This document shows positions 48,642-58,514 of a stretch of 64,000 bases of DNA, in pieces. Every line of letters begins with the position of its first letter. The stretch's first letter is position 1. Source of the DNA: Steroidobacteraceae bacterium (GTDB lineage Bacteria > Pseudomonadota > Gammaproteobacteria > Steroidobacterales > Steroidobacteraceae). Location of the stretch: the NCBI GenBank assembly GCA_025451845.1, contig JANWJS010000017.1, positions 1 to 64,000 of the forward strand, in the 5' to 3' direction. The translations under genes were made by a program, and so were the position numbers. The notes beneath the pieces were generated by a model. The model ran no database searches, was not told the DNA's origin, and worked only from the letters and a program-made list of their open reading frames with translations.

Positions 48642-50269
48642 GGGTGCTCGCGCCCTGGAAGCGAGCCGGCAACGGCCGCCGCGGCGGCGACCCGGCGGAT
48701 GTGGTCGTGGTCGGCGCCGGCCACAACGGGCTCGTCGCGGCCTGCTTTCTGGCGCGCGCGGGCCTGAAGGTGCAGGTGCTCGAGCGCAATCCCTACATCG
48801 GCGGGGCGGCCGTGAGCCGGCGGCTGTACGACGGTTTCACCTATTCCAACTGCTCGTACGTCTGCAGCCTGCTGCGCACGGAGATCATCCGCGCGCTCGA
48901 TCTGCCCGCCCACGGTTTGCAGATCATTCCCTACGAAGGCGGCTGCACGCTGATGCGCAACGGCGGGCATCTGGCGCTGTACGACAATCACGATGCGCTG
49001 CGGCGCGAGATCGCGCGGCACTCGCGGCGCGATGCGGAGGCCTATGACCGGTTCGCGCGCGACATGCTGCGCCATTGCAAGTTCATCAAGCCGCTGCTGC
49101 TGCGCGCGCCTCCCGATCCGACATCCTTCAAGCCCGGCGACCTGCGCGAGCTGCTGTACCTCGGCCGCCATTTCGGACGGGGCGGCGAGGAGCGGATGTA
49201 CGAGACGCTGCGCTTCTGGACACTCTCCTGCGCGGACCTTCTCGATGAGTACTTCGAGAGCGGGATCGTCAAGGCGCACCTCGCCGGCAGCTCGATCATC
49301 GGCACGGCGTTGGGTCCGCGCTCGCCAGGCACGGCCTACGTGCTGCTGCACCACTACATGGGCAGCATCGACGGTACGGTCGGGGCGTGGGGCTTCGCCC
49401 GCGGCGGCATGGGCGCCATCACCCAGGCGCTCGCCGCCGCTCTCCGGGCGAGCGGCGGGGCGATCCGCTGCGATGCGCCCGTCGAGCGTATCCTGACTCG
49501 CAATGGCCGCGCAGCCGGCGTCGTGTTGGCGAGCGGGGAGCAGATTCCGGCGAAGCTGGTCGTATCCAACATGGACGTGCGGCGCACCTTTCTCGAGGCC
49601 ATGGACCCGGCCGAGCTGCCGGAGGAGTTCGTCAGGCGCGTGCGGCACTTCAAGATCCGCGGCTCCTCCGGCAAGCTCAACCTCGCGCTCGATGGCCTGC
49701 CGCGCTTTCCGGCGATCCCGGCCGGCTCACCCTGTGTGCGCGGCGATCTGCACGTGACCGACTCGATCGACATGCTGGAGCGCGCCTATGACGACTGGAA
49801 GGAAGGCCGCTGGTCGCAACGCCCGTATCTCGACATCCTGATCCCGACGCAGATCGATCCCACCATGGCGCCGGCGGGCAAGCATTACATGTCCGTGTTC
49901 GTGCAGTACTGCCCGTACGCGCTGGCGGATGGACCCTGGACGGATGAGAAGCGCGCGAGCTTTGGCCGCACGGTGATCGATTCCATCGCCGAGCACAGCC
50001 CGGGGTTTCGCGATCTCATCCTGCACGCGGAGATCCGCACGCCGCACGACATCGAGCGCGAGGTGGGCCTCACCGAGGGCAACATCTTCCAGGGCGAGCT
50101 GACCTTCGACCAGTTGCTCTTCAACCGTCCGATTCCGGGCTATGCGCAGTACCGCTCGCCGATCAGAGGACTTTACCTGTGTGGCTCGAGCACCCATCCG
50201 GGCGGTGGAGTGATGGGCGCGCCCGGCGCCAACGCCGCGACCAAGATCCTCGGGGACCTGCGGCGGTGA
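48638..50269 (+). CDS. Phytoene-dehydrogenase-like FAD oxidoreductase (PYROXD2 type), copy 1
   Basis: A 543-aa flavoprotein. VVVVGAGHNGLVAACFLARAG is the FAD motif near residue 22 and CGSSTHPGGGVMGAPGANAA the C-terminal flavin signature. The start is GTG overlapping the aminotransferase stop. Proteins of this group are annotated as NAD(P)/FAD-dependent oxidoreductases of unknown substrate. They resemble carotenoid desaturases but occur outside carotenoid clusters. The next gene is a paralogue; the two may form a heterodimer. Confidence 0.8.
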   Translation: MRVLAPWKRAGNGRRGGDPADVVVVGAGHNGLVAACFLARAGLKVQVLERNPYIGGAAVSRRLYDGFTYSNCSYVCSLLRTEIIRALDLPAHGLQIIPYEGGCTLMRNGGHLALYDNHDALRREIARHSRRDAEAYDRFARDMLRHCKFIKPLLLRAPPDPTSFKPGDLRELLYLGRHFGRGGEERMYETLRFWTLSCADLLDEYFESGIVKAHLAGSSIIGTALGPRSPGTAYVLLHHYMGSIDGTVGAWGFARGGMGAITQALAAALRASGGAIRCDAPVERILTRNGRAAGVVLASGEQIPAKLVVSNMDVRRTFLEAMDPAELPEEFVRRVRHFKIRGSSGKLNLALDGLPRFPAIPAGSPCVRGDLHVTDSIDMLERAYDDWKEGRWSQRPYLDILIPTQIDPTMAPAGKHYMSVFVQYCPYALADGPWTDEKRASFGRTVIDSIAEHSPGFRDLILHAEIRTPHDIEREVGLTEGNIFQGELTFDQLLFNRPIPGYAQYRSPIRGLYLCGSSTHPGGGVMGAPGANAATKILGDLRR

Positions 50270-51828
50270 ATGCCTCGCGCTACGACTGCATCGTGATCGG
50301 CGCCGGGCACAACGGGCTCACCTGCGCGGCGTATCTCGCACGGGCCGGGCGGCGGGTGTTGGTGCTGGAAGCGGCCGAGCAGGCGGGCGGGACGGCAGGC
50401 ACGCGGGAGTTCGCGCCCGGGTTTCGGGCGTCGAGTTGCGCGCATCTGCTGCATCTGATGCCCGGGTGGTTGCTCGAGGAGTTGCGGCTCGCGCGCCATG
50501 GATTACGGATGGCGGCCGAGAACATGCCGACCTTCGCCTTGTCGGGCGCGGGCGCGCTGCGGATCCCGACGGACGTGGACTCGGCGGCGCATGACCTGGG
50601 TGAGGCTGACGCGCGTGCGTTTCGCGACTATGCGGCCAGGATGAGACGCCTCGCGGCGGCGCTGCGGCCGCTGCTCGAGGCGGTCCCGCCGCGGCTGGGC
50701 TCGCGAGCCTGGCGCGATCGGCTCACGCTTCTCGGCCTCGCGGCGAAGCTGCGGCTGTTGGGGCGCGCCGATATGCGCGAGCTGCTGCGCATCGCCGGAA
50801 TGTGCGTGCAGGACCTGCTCGATGAGCACTTCCAGAGCCCGCTCCTCAAGGGCGCGCTCGCTTTCGATGCGGTGCTCGGCACCAACCTCGGGCCGCGATC
50901 GCCGGGCAGCGTGTTCACGCTGTTGTACCGCCTCGCGGCGGGGAGCGGCGCGGCCGCCTCGCTGGCGCAACCCGTGGGCGGTCTCGGGGCGCTCACCGCG
51001 GCGCTCGCGCAAGCGGCGAAGGCCGCGGGAGCCGAGCTGCGCTTGGCGGCGCCGGTCGCGCGCGTCATCGTCACGGAGGACAGCGCGGCAGGCGTGCTTC
51101 TGGGATCGGGCGAAAGGCTCGAGGCGGGCTGCGTGGTCTCGAGCGCCGACCCGACGACGACCTTCCTGCGGCTGCTCGGCGCGGAGCATCTCGACGCGGG
51201 GTTTGTGCGGCGTGTCTCGCACCTGCGCACACAGGGGATGACCGCGAAGCTGCATCTGGCACTGCAGAGCATGCCGCGCTTCAGGGCGCTGGCGGGCGCC
51301 GAGCCTACCGGACGGATGGTGTTTGCTTCTTCCCTGCGGGCGGTGGAGCAGGCGTTCAACGATGCCAAATACGGCAGGTTCTCGGCGGCCCCCCTGCTGG
51401 AGGTCATCGTGCCGACCGCCGTCGATCCGGGCCTGGCGCCCGCCGGGCGGCATGTGCTTTCGGCCGTTGTGCAGTATGCTCCATACCGGATTGCTGGGGG
51501 ATGGGAAGGCCAGCGTGAGCAGTTCCTCGACACGATCCTGCAGACGCTCGAGGCGCATGCGCCGGGGTTACGCGACTCGGTCTGCGCGGCAGAATTGCTC
51601 ACGCCACAAGACATCGAGACGCAGTTTCGTGTCAGCGGCGGCCACTGGCATCACGCGGAGCTGGCGCTCGACCAGTTCTTCATGGTCCGCCCGGTCGCGG
51701 GCGCGGCGCAGTATCGCGCGCCGGTGCGCGGACTCTTCCTCTGCGGCGCGGGCTGTCATCCGGGCGGTGGCGTGATGGGGCTCGCCGGTCGCAACGCAGC
51801 GCGGCAGGTTCTGGCCCAGGCGGCCTGA
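50266..51828 (+). CDS. Phytoene-dehydrogenase-like FAD oxidoreductase (PYROXD2 type), copy 2
   Basis: A 520-aa paralogue of the preceding protein. CIVIGAGHNGLTCAAYLARAG and CGAGCHPGGGVMGLAGRNAA match the copy-1 motifs. GTG 50266 overlaps the copy-1 stop. The tandem pair with coupled translation suggests subunits of one complex or successive oxidations of the same substrate. No carotenoid genes are present, so a desaturase role in pigment synthesis is unlikely. Confidence 0.8.
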   Translation: MNASRYDCIVIGAGHNGLTCAAYLARAGRRVLVLEAAEQAGGTAGTREFAPGFRASSCAHLLHLMPGWLLEELRLARHGLRMAAENMPTFALSGAGALRIPTDVDSAAHDLGEADARAFRDYAARMRRLAAALRPLLEAVPPRLGSRAWRDRLTLLGLAAKLRLLGRADMRELLRIAGMCVQDLLDEHFQSPLLKGALAFDAVLGTNLGPRSPGSVFTLLYRLAAGSGAAASLAQPVGGLGALTAALAQAAKAAGAELRLAAPVARVIVTEDSAAGVLLGSGERLEAGCVVSSADPTTTFLRLLGAEHLDAGFVRRVSHLRTQGMTAKLHLALQSMPRFRALAGAEPTGRMVFASSLRAVEQAFNDAKYGRFSAAPLLEVIVPTAVDPGLAPAGRHVLSAVVQYAPYRIAGGWEGQREQFLDTILQTLEAHAPGLRDSVCAAELLTPQDIETQFRVSGGHWHHAELALDQFFMVRPVAGAAQYRAPVRGLFLCGAGCHPGGGVMGLAGRNAARQVLAQAA

Positions 51829-51829
51829 G

Positions 51830-53062
51830 ATGCTCATCGAGACCGAGCCGCACTATCGCCAGCCGCTGCTGCGCACGCCCTTCCATGAGCGCATGCGCGC
51901 CTTCAGCCAGGTCGACAGCTTCATCCCCTGGTCAGGCTACAGCACGGTCGATGTCTTCAGCTCCGTCGAGCAGGAGTATTTCGCGATCCGTAACGGCGCC
52001 TCCCTCTATGACCTGACGCCGATGGTGAAGTACCGGATCACGGGCCCGGACGCCACACGTTTCCTCGATCGGCTGGTCACGCGCAGCGTGGCGAAGCTCC
52101 GGCCCGGGAGGGTGGCCTACGCGCTCTGGTGCGACGATGACGGGCTTCTGATCGATGACGGCACGATTTTTCGCCTGGACGCGCAGGAATACCGGCTCTG
52201 CACGGGCGAGCGGCAGCTCGATTGGCTGCTCGACTCGAGTATCGGGTTCGATGTCGGAATCGATGAAGTCACCGCCGAGATCGCGGCGCTGGCGCTGCAG
52301 GGTCCGTGCTCCTGTTGGGTCCTGAAAGCGCTCGGGCTCGAGGGTATCGAGACGCTCGCTCCCTTCGAGCATCGCAGCGTCAAGCTCCCGGATCGCGTGG
52401 CCGCCGCCGGGGCGATGGCCGGAACCGCGATGACGGTTTCCCGCACGGGATTCACTGGCGATCTGGGCTACGAGCTGTGGGTTGATCCGGCGCAGGCCGA
52501 GTGCCTGTGGGATGGCCTGATGGAGGCCGGGCAGGTCCGCACCCTCAGGCCCGTGGGCTCGCGCGCACTCAACATCGCCCGCCTCGAGGCCGGCTTCGTC
52601 CTTCCGAACGTCGATTTCGTCTCGAGCGCACATACGCTGCGCAACGGGACGGCGCGCTCACCTCTGGAGTTGGCCCTCGGCTGGTGCGTCGATTTCGGCA
52701 AGGGACATTTCACCGGACGGCGCGCGCTGCTGGCGGAGCAGGGCCGCCCGCCTCGCCGGCGGCTCGTCGGGCTGGACATCGAAGGCACCAAGCCTGCGCA
52801 CAACGCGCTCCTCTATGGGGACCACAGGGGCCGCCGGGAGATCGGCAGTGTCACCTCGGCCGCGTGGTCGCCCACCTGCAAACGCAACATCGCGCTAGCC
52901 ATGCTGGACGCGCCGCACTTCGAGGTTGGCCGGCAGGTCTGGGCCGAGATCTATCTCAATCGGGAGCTCACCTGGGAGCGGCGGATGGTGCGGGCGCGTG
53001 TCGTCGAGCGGCCCTTCTTCGCCCCGGCGCGGCGCCGTGCGATGCCGCCCGGGGACTTCTAA
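51830..53062 (+). CDS. GcvT/DmdA-like folate-dependent aminomethyltransferase
   Basis: A 410-aa protein of the aminomethyltransferase fold. NGASLYDLTPMVKYRITGPDA is the first GcvT block, TVSRTGFTGDLGYELWVDP the second, and the C-terminal barrel contains GHFTGRRALLAEQGRPPRRR. It would transfer a methyl or methylene group from an N- or S-methylated substrate to tetrahydrofolate, as glycine cleavage T-protein, dimethylglycine dehydrogenase and DMSP demethylase do. In this operon it is a candidate demethylase or one-carbon acceptor for the FAD oxidoreductases. Confidence 0.83.
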   Translation: MLIETEPHYRQPLLRTPFHERMRAFSQVDSFIPWSGYSTVDVFSSVEQEYFAIRNGASLYDLTPMVKYRITGPDATRFLDRLVTRSVAKLRPGRVAYALWCDDDGLLIDDGTIFRLDAQEYRLCTGERQLDWLLDSSIGFDVGIDEVTAEIAALALQGPCSCWVLKALGLEGIETLAPFEHRSVKLPDRVAAAGAMAGTAMTVSRTGFTGDLGYELWVDPAQAECLWDGLMEAGQVRTLRPVGSRALNIARLEAGFVLPNVDFVSSAHTLRNGTARSPLELALGWCVDFGKGHFTGRRALLAEQGRPPRRRLVGLDIEGTKPAHNALLYGDHRGRREIGSVTSAAWSPTCKRNIALAMLDAPHFEVGRQVWAEIYLNRELTWERRMVRARVVERPFFAPARRRAMPPGDF

Positions 53063-53063
53063 A

Positions 53064-54209
<1,146 letters not shown>

Positions 54210-54239
54210 GGGGGCCGCGCTGGCGGCGATGGAGGAGCC

Positions 54240-54342
54240 AGGCACAGGGAGGTGCCGCCGCCGCAGGTGGCGGAGCCTCGAGCAAAAACCACGCTTTTTG
54301 CTCGAGGGGCGCTGGGCCGGGGCAGGAGCCCGGATCCAGCGC
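54240..54342 (-). repeat. ~105-bp hairpin repeat, reverse orientation
   Basis: In reverse complement it reads GCGCTGGATCCGGG, CTCGAGCAAAAA/TTTTTGCTCGAGG, then CACCTGCGGCGG and CCCTGTGCCT, like the copy at 35258. It fills the gap between potG and the convergent CocE-type gene. Confidence 0.8.
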
Positions 54343-54355
54343 TTCAAGAAGTGCT

Positions 54356-56413
54356 CTACTGCTGATCACGCGGGATGGTCTTTTTCCACGTTCTGGTAAC
54401 GACCGGCCTGCCGTCCCGCAGGAGCGTGCGCGTGTACTGATAATAGAACTCGTGCAGATCGCTGCGCACTGAGAGATGACCGCGCCAGGTCAACGTGTGG
54501 GCACCGACGTGCTGGACGTTGACGATGTCGCCGATGTCGCTGGTATCAGCCGGATGTGCGTCATCAATCTGATAAGTGAGCTTCTCCGCATCGTGAAAAG
54601 TGCCCCAGGCATAGTGGACATCGTAGCCACCCTGCCAGATGACGCGAGCGTGGCCATATTCATCGCGTTGCACCTTGTATGAGCCGGGCCAGTCGAAGCC
54701 TCCCCCGGTGATACCGGGCGGCCGTGCGACCGGCTGTGGCGGCGAGAGCAACGATGCGGGAGGAGCCGGTCCGTCGAGCGGCACGCGCGGCAGCTCGATC
54801 CACGATGCCGGCTTGCCGCCCAGCGCGACCGTGGTGTCCATCGCATAAGGGGTCGGCCAGAGTGTCGGCCACATGGCGTTGGAGAGCGCGAGTCGGATCC
54901 GATCTCCCGTGGGGAACACATAGGAGGCCAGGTGAAGATCGAAGGAGAATGGGTAGAACTTGCCTGGATCGAGCGGCTGCGGGGCGGCCATCGAGTCCCG
55001 CTGGGCCCCGTCGAGGTCCGCGCCGGTCACCAGAGTGACCCGACCGTCCGGGGCAACGTCCTCCAGACGTGCAACCCAATCTGCGAGCGGCGCAGTGGCC
55101 GACGCTTGGAACGTGACGTGAGGGTAACCGATGATGGCGGTGTCCTGCGTCAGCGGTTGAGTATCGTAGACGAGGCTGTACGCATCGAACGGACGCATGT
55201 CTGGATGGAGATCTCCCCACCAGAAGATGCCGTCTTCCGCACCTGCCGATGGCACATACCGCAACTCATCCTGACCGGATTTGCGGGCCGCGCCGCTGAG
55301 CGCGTGATCGGGCTGCAGGAACAGTCGTTCCGGGCTCGCGCCTCGCGGCGGCCAGCCGTCATAGGCGCGCCAGGCGCCGGGTAGGGTCTGATCCTGCGGG
55401 CCCGGCGGGTACGCGTGCTGCAGGTAGATCATCAGCTTGGGGTCGGCCATGACGCCGGTGTCCCGTCCCTTCAGCCAATAATCGAACCAACGCACGGCCT
55501 GCGCGCGCCATTCGTAAAGCGGCCCGTAGTCGCTGTCGTTCGGCCAAGCGTGGTTCCAGGGGCCGATCCATGCCTTCACCGGCGCGGAAACCTGGGTGAG
55601 CATGCGCGGGATGCTGTCGCGATAGCCATCACGCAGACCGCCGATGAGGAAGCAGGGCACATGAATGGATGACAGCGGCCGCTCGGGGCCGTCCCAGAAC
55701 GCGCCATCACGCTGGTGCTCGAGGTAAGTCAGCGACCAGGGCTTGGAGCTCATGCGGGGGCCGATGACATCGGGTGCGAGACTGAAATCGGGCGCGCCGC
55801 TGCGACCCTGACCGAGATCCATGGTCAGCTCGAATTCGTCGATGTGGGTGACGCCATCGATGTAATGCACGTCTTCCTTGAACAGCTTCTCGGTGGCGGC
55901 GACCGCGACGATCGCTTTGAGCGCCGGCGGATTGCGCATCGCCAGCTGGAGGGAGTTGAAGCCACCCCATGAGATACCCAGCATTCCCACCTTGCCGTTC
56001 GACCACGGCTGTCGGGCGAGCCAGGCGATGACCTGCTCACCATCGGCCTGCTCCTGCGCCGAGTATTCGCGGTCGGGCGGTGTGCCGCCGCTGTCGCCAA
56101 AGCCGCGGATGTCGACCGCCGCGCCCACGAACCCGCGGCGCGCGAAGTAGCTGAAGAGGCCATATTGCTCCTGGGCCTCGTCGTCGTCCTTGCGATACGG
56201 GAGGTAGTTGAGAAGCGCCGGAAAGCGGGCGCCCTGCGGCACCCCTTTCGGCATGTAGAGCGTTACGGCGAGCGTGACACCATCGGGCATGGGGATGGTG
56301 GCTCGCTCCAGGGTGAGCCCATACACCGGGGGCGATGGCCGTTCGAAGCCATGAGCCTGACCCAGGCTCGCCCATAACACCCAAAAGAGAACGGCAGCCG
56401 CCCATTTACGCAT
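54356..56413 (-). CDS. Secreted CocE/NonD-family hydrolase (X-Pro dipeptidyl-peptidase type)
   Basis: A 685-aa exported hydrolase with signal peptide MRKWAAAVLFWVLWASLGQA. The catalytic domain shows the nucleophile in GMLGISWGGFNS, an acid in GLRDGYRD and the base in IGPWNHAWP. The C-terminal ~200 residues are the jelly-roll domain (SATAPLADWVARL). The family includes cocaine esterase, glutaryl acylases and X-Pro peptidases. It probably releases the amine substrate from an ester or amide outside the inner membrane. It overlaps the upstream dehydrogenase gene by 8 bp. Confidence 0.85.
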   Translation of the reverse strand: MRKWAAAVLFWVLWASLGQAHGFERPSPPVYGLTLERATIPMPDGVTLAVTLYMPKGVPQGARFPALLNYLPYRKDDDEAQEQYGLFSYFARRGFVGAAVDIRGFGDSGGTPPDREYSAQEQADGEQVIAWLARQPWSNGKVGMLGISWGGFNSLQLAMRNPPALKAIVAVAATEKLFKEDVHYIDGVTHIDEFELTMDLGQGRSGAPDFSLAPDVIGPRMSSKPWSLTYLEHQRDGAFWDGPERPLSSIHVPCFLIGGLRDGYRDSIPRMLTQVSAPVKAWIGPWNHAWPNDSDYGPLYEWRAQAVRWFDYWLKGRDTGVMADPKLMIYLQHAYPPGPQDQTLPGAWRAYDGWPPRGASPERLFLQPDHALSGAARKSGQDELRYVPSAGAEDGIFWWGDLHPDMRPFDAYSLVYDTQPLTQDTAIIGYPHVTFQASATAPLADWVARLEDVAPDGRVTLVTGADLDGAQRDSMAAPQPLDPGKFYPFSFDLHLASYVFPTGDRIRLALSNAMWPTLWPTPYAMDTTVALGGKPASWIELPRVPLDGPAPPASLLSPPQPVARPPGITGGGFDWPGSYKVQRDEYGHARVIWQGGYDVHYAWGTFHDAEKLTYQIDDAHPADTSDIGDIVNVQHVGAHTLTWRGHLSVRSDLHEFYYQYTRTLLRDGRPVVTRTWKKTIPRDQQ

Positions 56414-58505
56414 GTCGCGCAGTCTCCGGGGCGCTCATGCTGCGCAGCGGCACGTCGCGCCTCACGATCCGCCCGGAATCGCCTGTCTCGAGTTCCCGCG
56501 CGTAGCGGTGACCACCGTAGACCGCGTGTGCGATGGCACCCGGGGCGAGCGCATCGCCGACGCGTGTGACGGAGACGATGCCGGCTGCAGTGCGCTCTTC
56601 GTGCTTCGCCGTCAGCATGTGATAGAGGGCATCATTCGGCAGGCGTGCGCCGACGATCACCAATGAGCGGCAGGCGAGCCGAGTCCGCGCGGAGGTGAAT
56701 GTATTCACGAGCGTCAACTCGCTGCTGCTGAAGGATTCGACCCGCGACAGCGTATGCAGCTCGACTCCTGCTGCGCTGAGCGCACGGTAAGTCTGCGGCT
56801 GCTCGTTGGTCATGACGGCCCAGGCGGAAACATATCCGGAGGGCGTCACGTACCTCACGATTCGGCCGCTCCTCGCCAGATGCTCCGCGACGGCCGAGCC
56901 CATGTAGTAGTTGTCGAAGTCGAACACCACTACGGGGTCCTCGAGCGCAACGCCGGCAGCCACGTCATCGGGCGTATAGACGTCGGGGCTGTCCAGGGTG
57001 CCCGCCGGCACCTCGAGCGGCGAATACAGCAATGGCATCCAGCGCGAGCCGGTGGCGAGCACCACATGCGCCGGCTGCAATTCGCAGATATCGTCGGCGC
57101 CGAGGCGATTGCCCCGATACACGGAGACGTTTGCCAGACGCTGCAATTGACTGCGCCGCCAGTCGAGGACGCGCGACCAGGCGGCGAGCCCCGGCAGGCG
57201 GGTCTCGAAGCGCAGCCGACCGCCGAGCTCATCCGCGGCTTCTGCGAGCGTGACCTCGTAGCCGCGGCGCCCGAGCGTCAGCGCGCACTCCAGGCCCGCC
57301 GGCCCGCCGCCCACCACGAGTACGGTGGTGCCGCCATGCGGCGCAGGCGGGACACGCTCCGGATGCCACTGCCGGCGCCATTCCTCGCCGATGGTGGGGT
57401 TCTGAGTGCAGCGCACCGGTACGCCGTCGTGCCAGCTCGAGATGCAGATGTTGCAGCCGATGCACTCGCGGATGTCCTCCTCCCGGCCTTCATCGATCTT
57501 GCGCGGCAGGAACGGGTCGGCGATCGACGGCCGCGCGGCGCCGATCAGATCCAGCACCCCGCGGCGAATCTGCCCGACCATGGCGTCGGGGGAGGTGAAG
57601 CGGCCGACGCCCACGACGGGCTTGTGCGTGAGCGATTTGACGAAGGCGATCACCGGCTCGTGACTCCCCTCGGGCGCGAAGCGCGAGGGCGCGCAATCGC
57701 TCGTCTCGGAATCCATCTTCACGTCCCAGAGGTCCGGCAGGTCGGCGAGCCGCTGCACGACCTCGTGCGCCTCCGAGGCAGCGTGCTCGCTCGGGCGGGC
57801 GCGTAACTCCTCCAGGCTGATGCGCAGTGCGACGGCACACTGGCCTCCGGCCGCCTCGTGGGTCACTTCGAGCAGTTCCCGGACGAAACGCACCCGGTTG
57901 GCGAGGCAGCCGCCGTAGGCGTCCGTGCGGTGATTCCACTCCGGCAGCAGGAACTCGTACGGCAGATACCCCATCCCCGCATAGACGTAGAGGATGTCGA
58001 ACCCGGCGCTGCGCGCGCGACGAGCGGCGTGCTTCTGCGCCTCGAGCACGTCGCGAATGTCCTCGTGCTGCATGACCCGTGGACGCTGATTGCCGATGTA
58101 ACTGACGTGCGTCGGCATCCATGCGGTTCCCGAGGGAGACACGGAGGGAGTCCGACTGAGCCGATTCATCACGCAGCCGCCGCCGTGCCAGAGCTCAATG
58201 CCGGCGAGGGCTCCATGCCGGTGGACCGCCTCCGTCATCAGGGCATGCGAGCGCACGTCATCGTCATCCCAAAGCGTGGCGTAGGGAAGGGGAGCGTCGT
58301 CCGAGCCAGGGTCGATGGACACGTAGCCGGTGCACACTACGCCCCAGCCCCCTTCGGCCTTCCCCTCGCGAAACGCCGCACGCATGCGCGGCATGGCGTT
58401 CGTCATGCCGCTCGCGTGCGGCACGGCATAGAAGCGGTTGCGAGCGGTCACGGGGCCGATCCTGACGGGGTCGAACAGAATGTCGTAGCGGGGATTGCGG
58501 GCCAT
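56406..58505 (-). CDS. Trimethylamine/dimethylamine dehydrogenase homologue (FMN, 4Fe-4S, ADP)
   Basis: A 699-aa protein that follows trimethylamine dehydrogenase from the first residues (ARNPRYDILFDPVRIGP, then RNRFYAVPH). The 4Fe-4S site is CIGCNICISSW...CTQNPT, and VLVVGGGPAGLECALTL binds ADP. Against TMADH (from memory), the covalent-flavin Cys30 is Ala (VPHASG). Of the substrate bowl, Tyr60 (TGYVSI) and Trp355 (ISSWHDG) are kept, but Trp264 is lost with a short deletion (DSETSDCAPSRF). FMN is thus probably noncovalent, and the substrate larger or different from trimethylamine. It lies in an operon with MttB upstream and CocE downstream. Confidence 0.87.
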   Translation of the reverse strand: MARNPRYDILFDPVRIGPVTARNRFYAVPHASGMTNAMPRMRAAFREGKAEGGWGVVCTGYVSIDPGSDDAPLPYATLWDDDDVRSHALMTEAVHRHGALAGIELWHGGGCVMNRLSRTPSVSPSGTAWMPTHVSYIGNQRPRVMQHEDIRDVLEAQKHAARRARSAGFDILYVYAGMGYLPYEFLLPEWNHRTDAYGGCLANRVRFVRELLEVTHEAAGGQCAVALRISLEELRARPSEHAASEAHEVVQRLADLPDLWDVKMDSETSDCAPSRFAPEGSHEPVIAFVKSLTHKPVVGVGRFTSPDAMVGQIRRGVLDLIGAARPSIADPFLPRKIDEGREEDIRECIGCNICISSWHDGVPVRCTQNPTIGEEWRRQWHPERVPPAPHGGTTVLVVGGGPAGLECALTLGRRGYEVTLAEAADELGGRLRFETRLPGLAAWSRVLDWRRSQLQRLANVSVYRGNRLGADDICELQPAHVVLATGSRWMPLLYSPLEVPAGTLDSPDVYTPDDVAAGVALEDPVVVFDFDNYYMGSAVAEHLARSGRIVRYVTPSGYVSAWAVMTNEQPQTYRALSAAGVELHTLSRVESFSSSELTLVNTFTSARTRLACRSLVIVGARLPNDALYHMLTAKHEERTAAGIVSVTRVGDALAPGAIAHAVYGGHRYARELETGDSGRIVRRDVPLRSMSAPETARHA

Positions 58506-58514
58506 GGGAGCGGC

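Noticed and set aside
48638-51828. Carotenoid biosynthesis genes
   Set aside because: The flavoproteins resemble phytoene desaturase only at family level, and no crtB, crtE or crtY genes are near.
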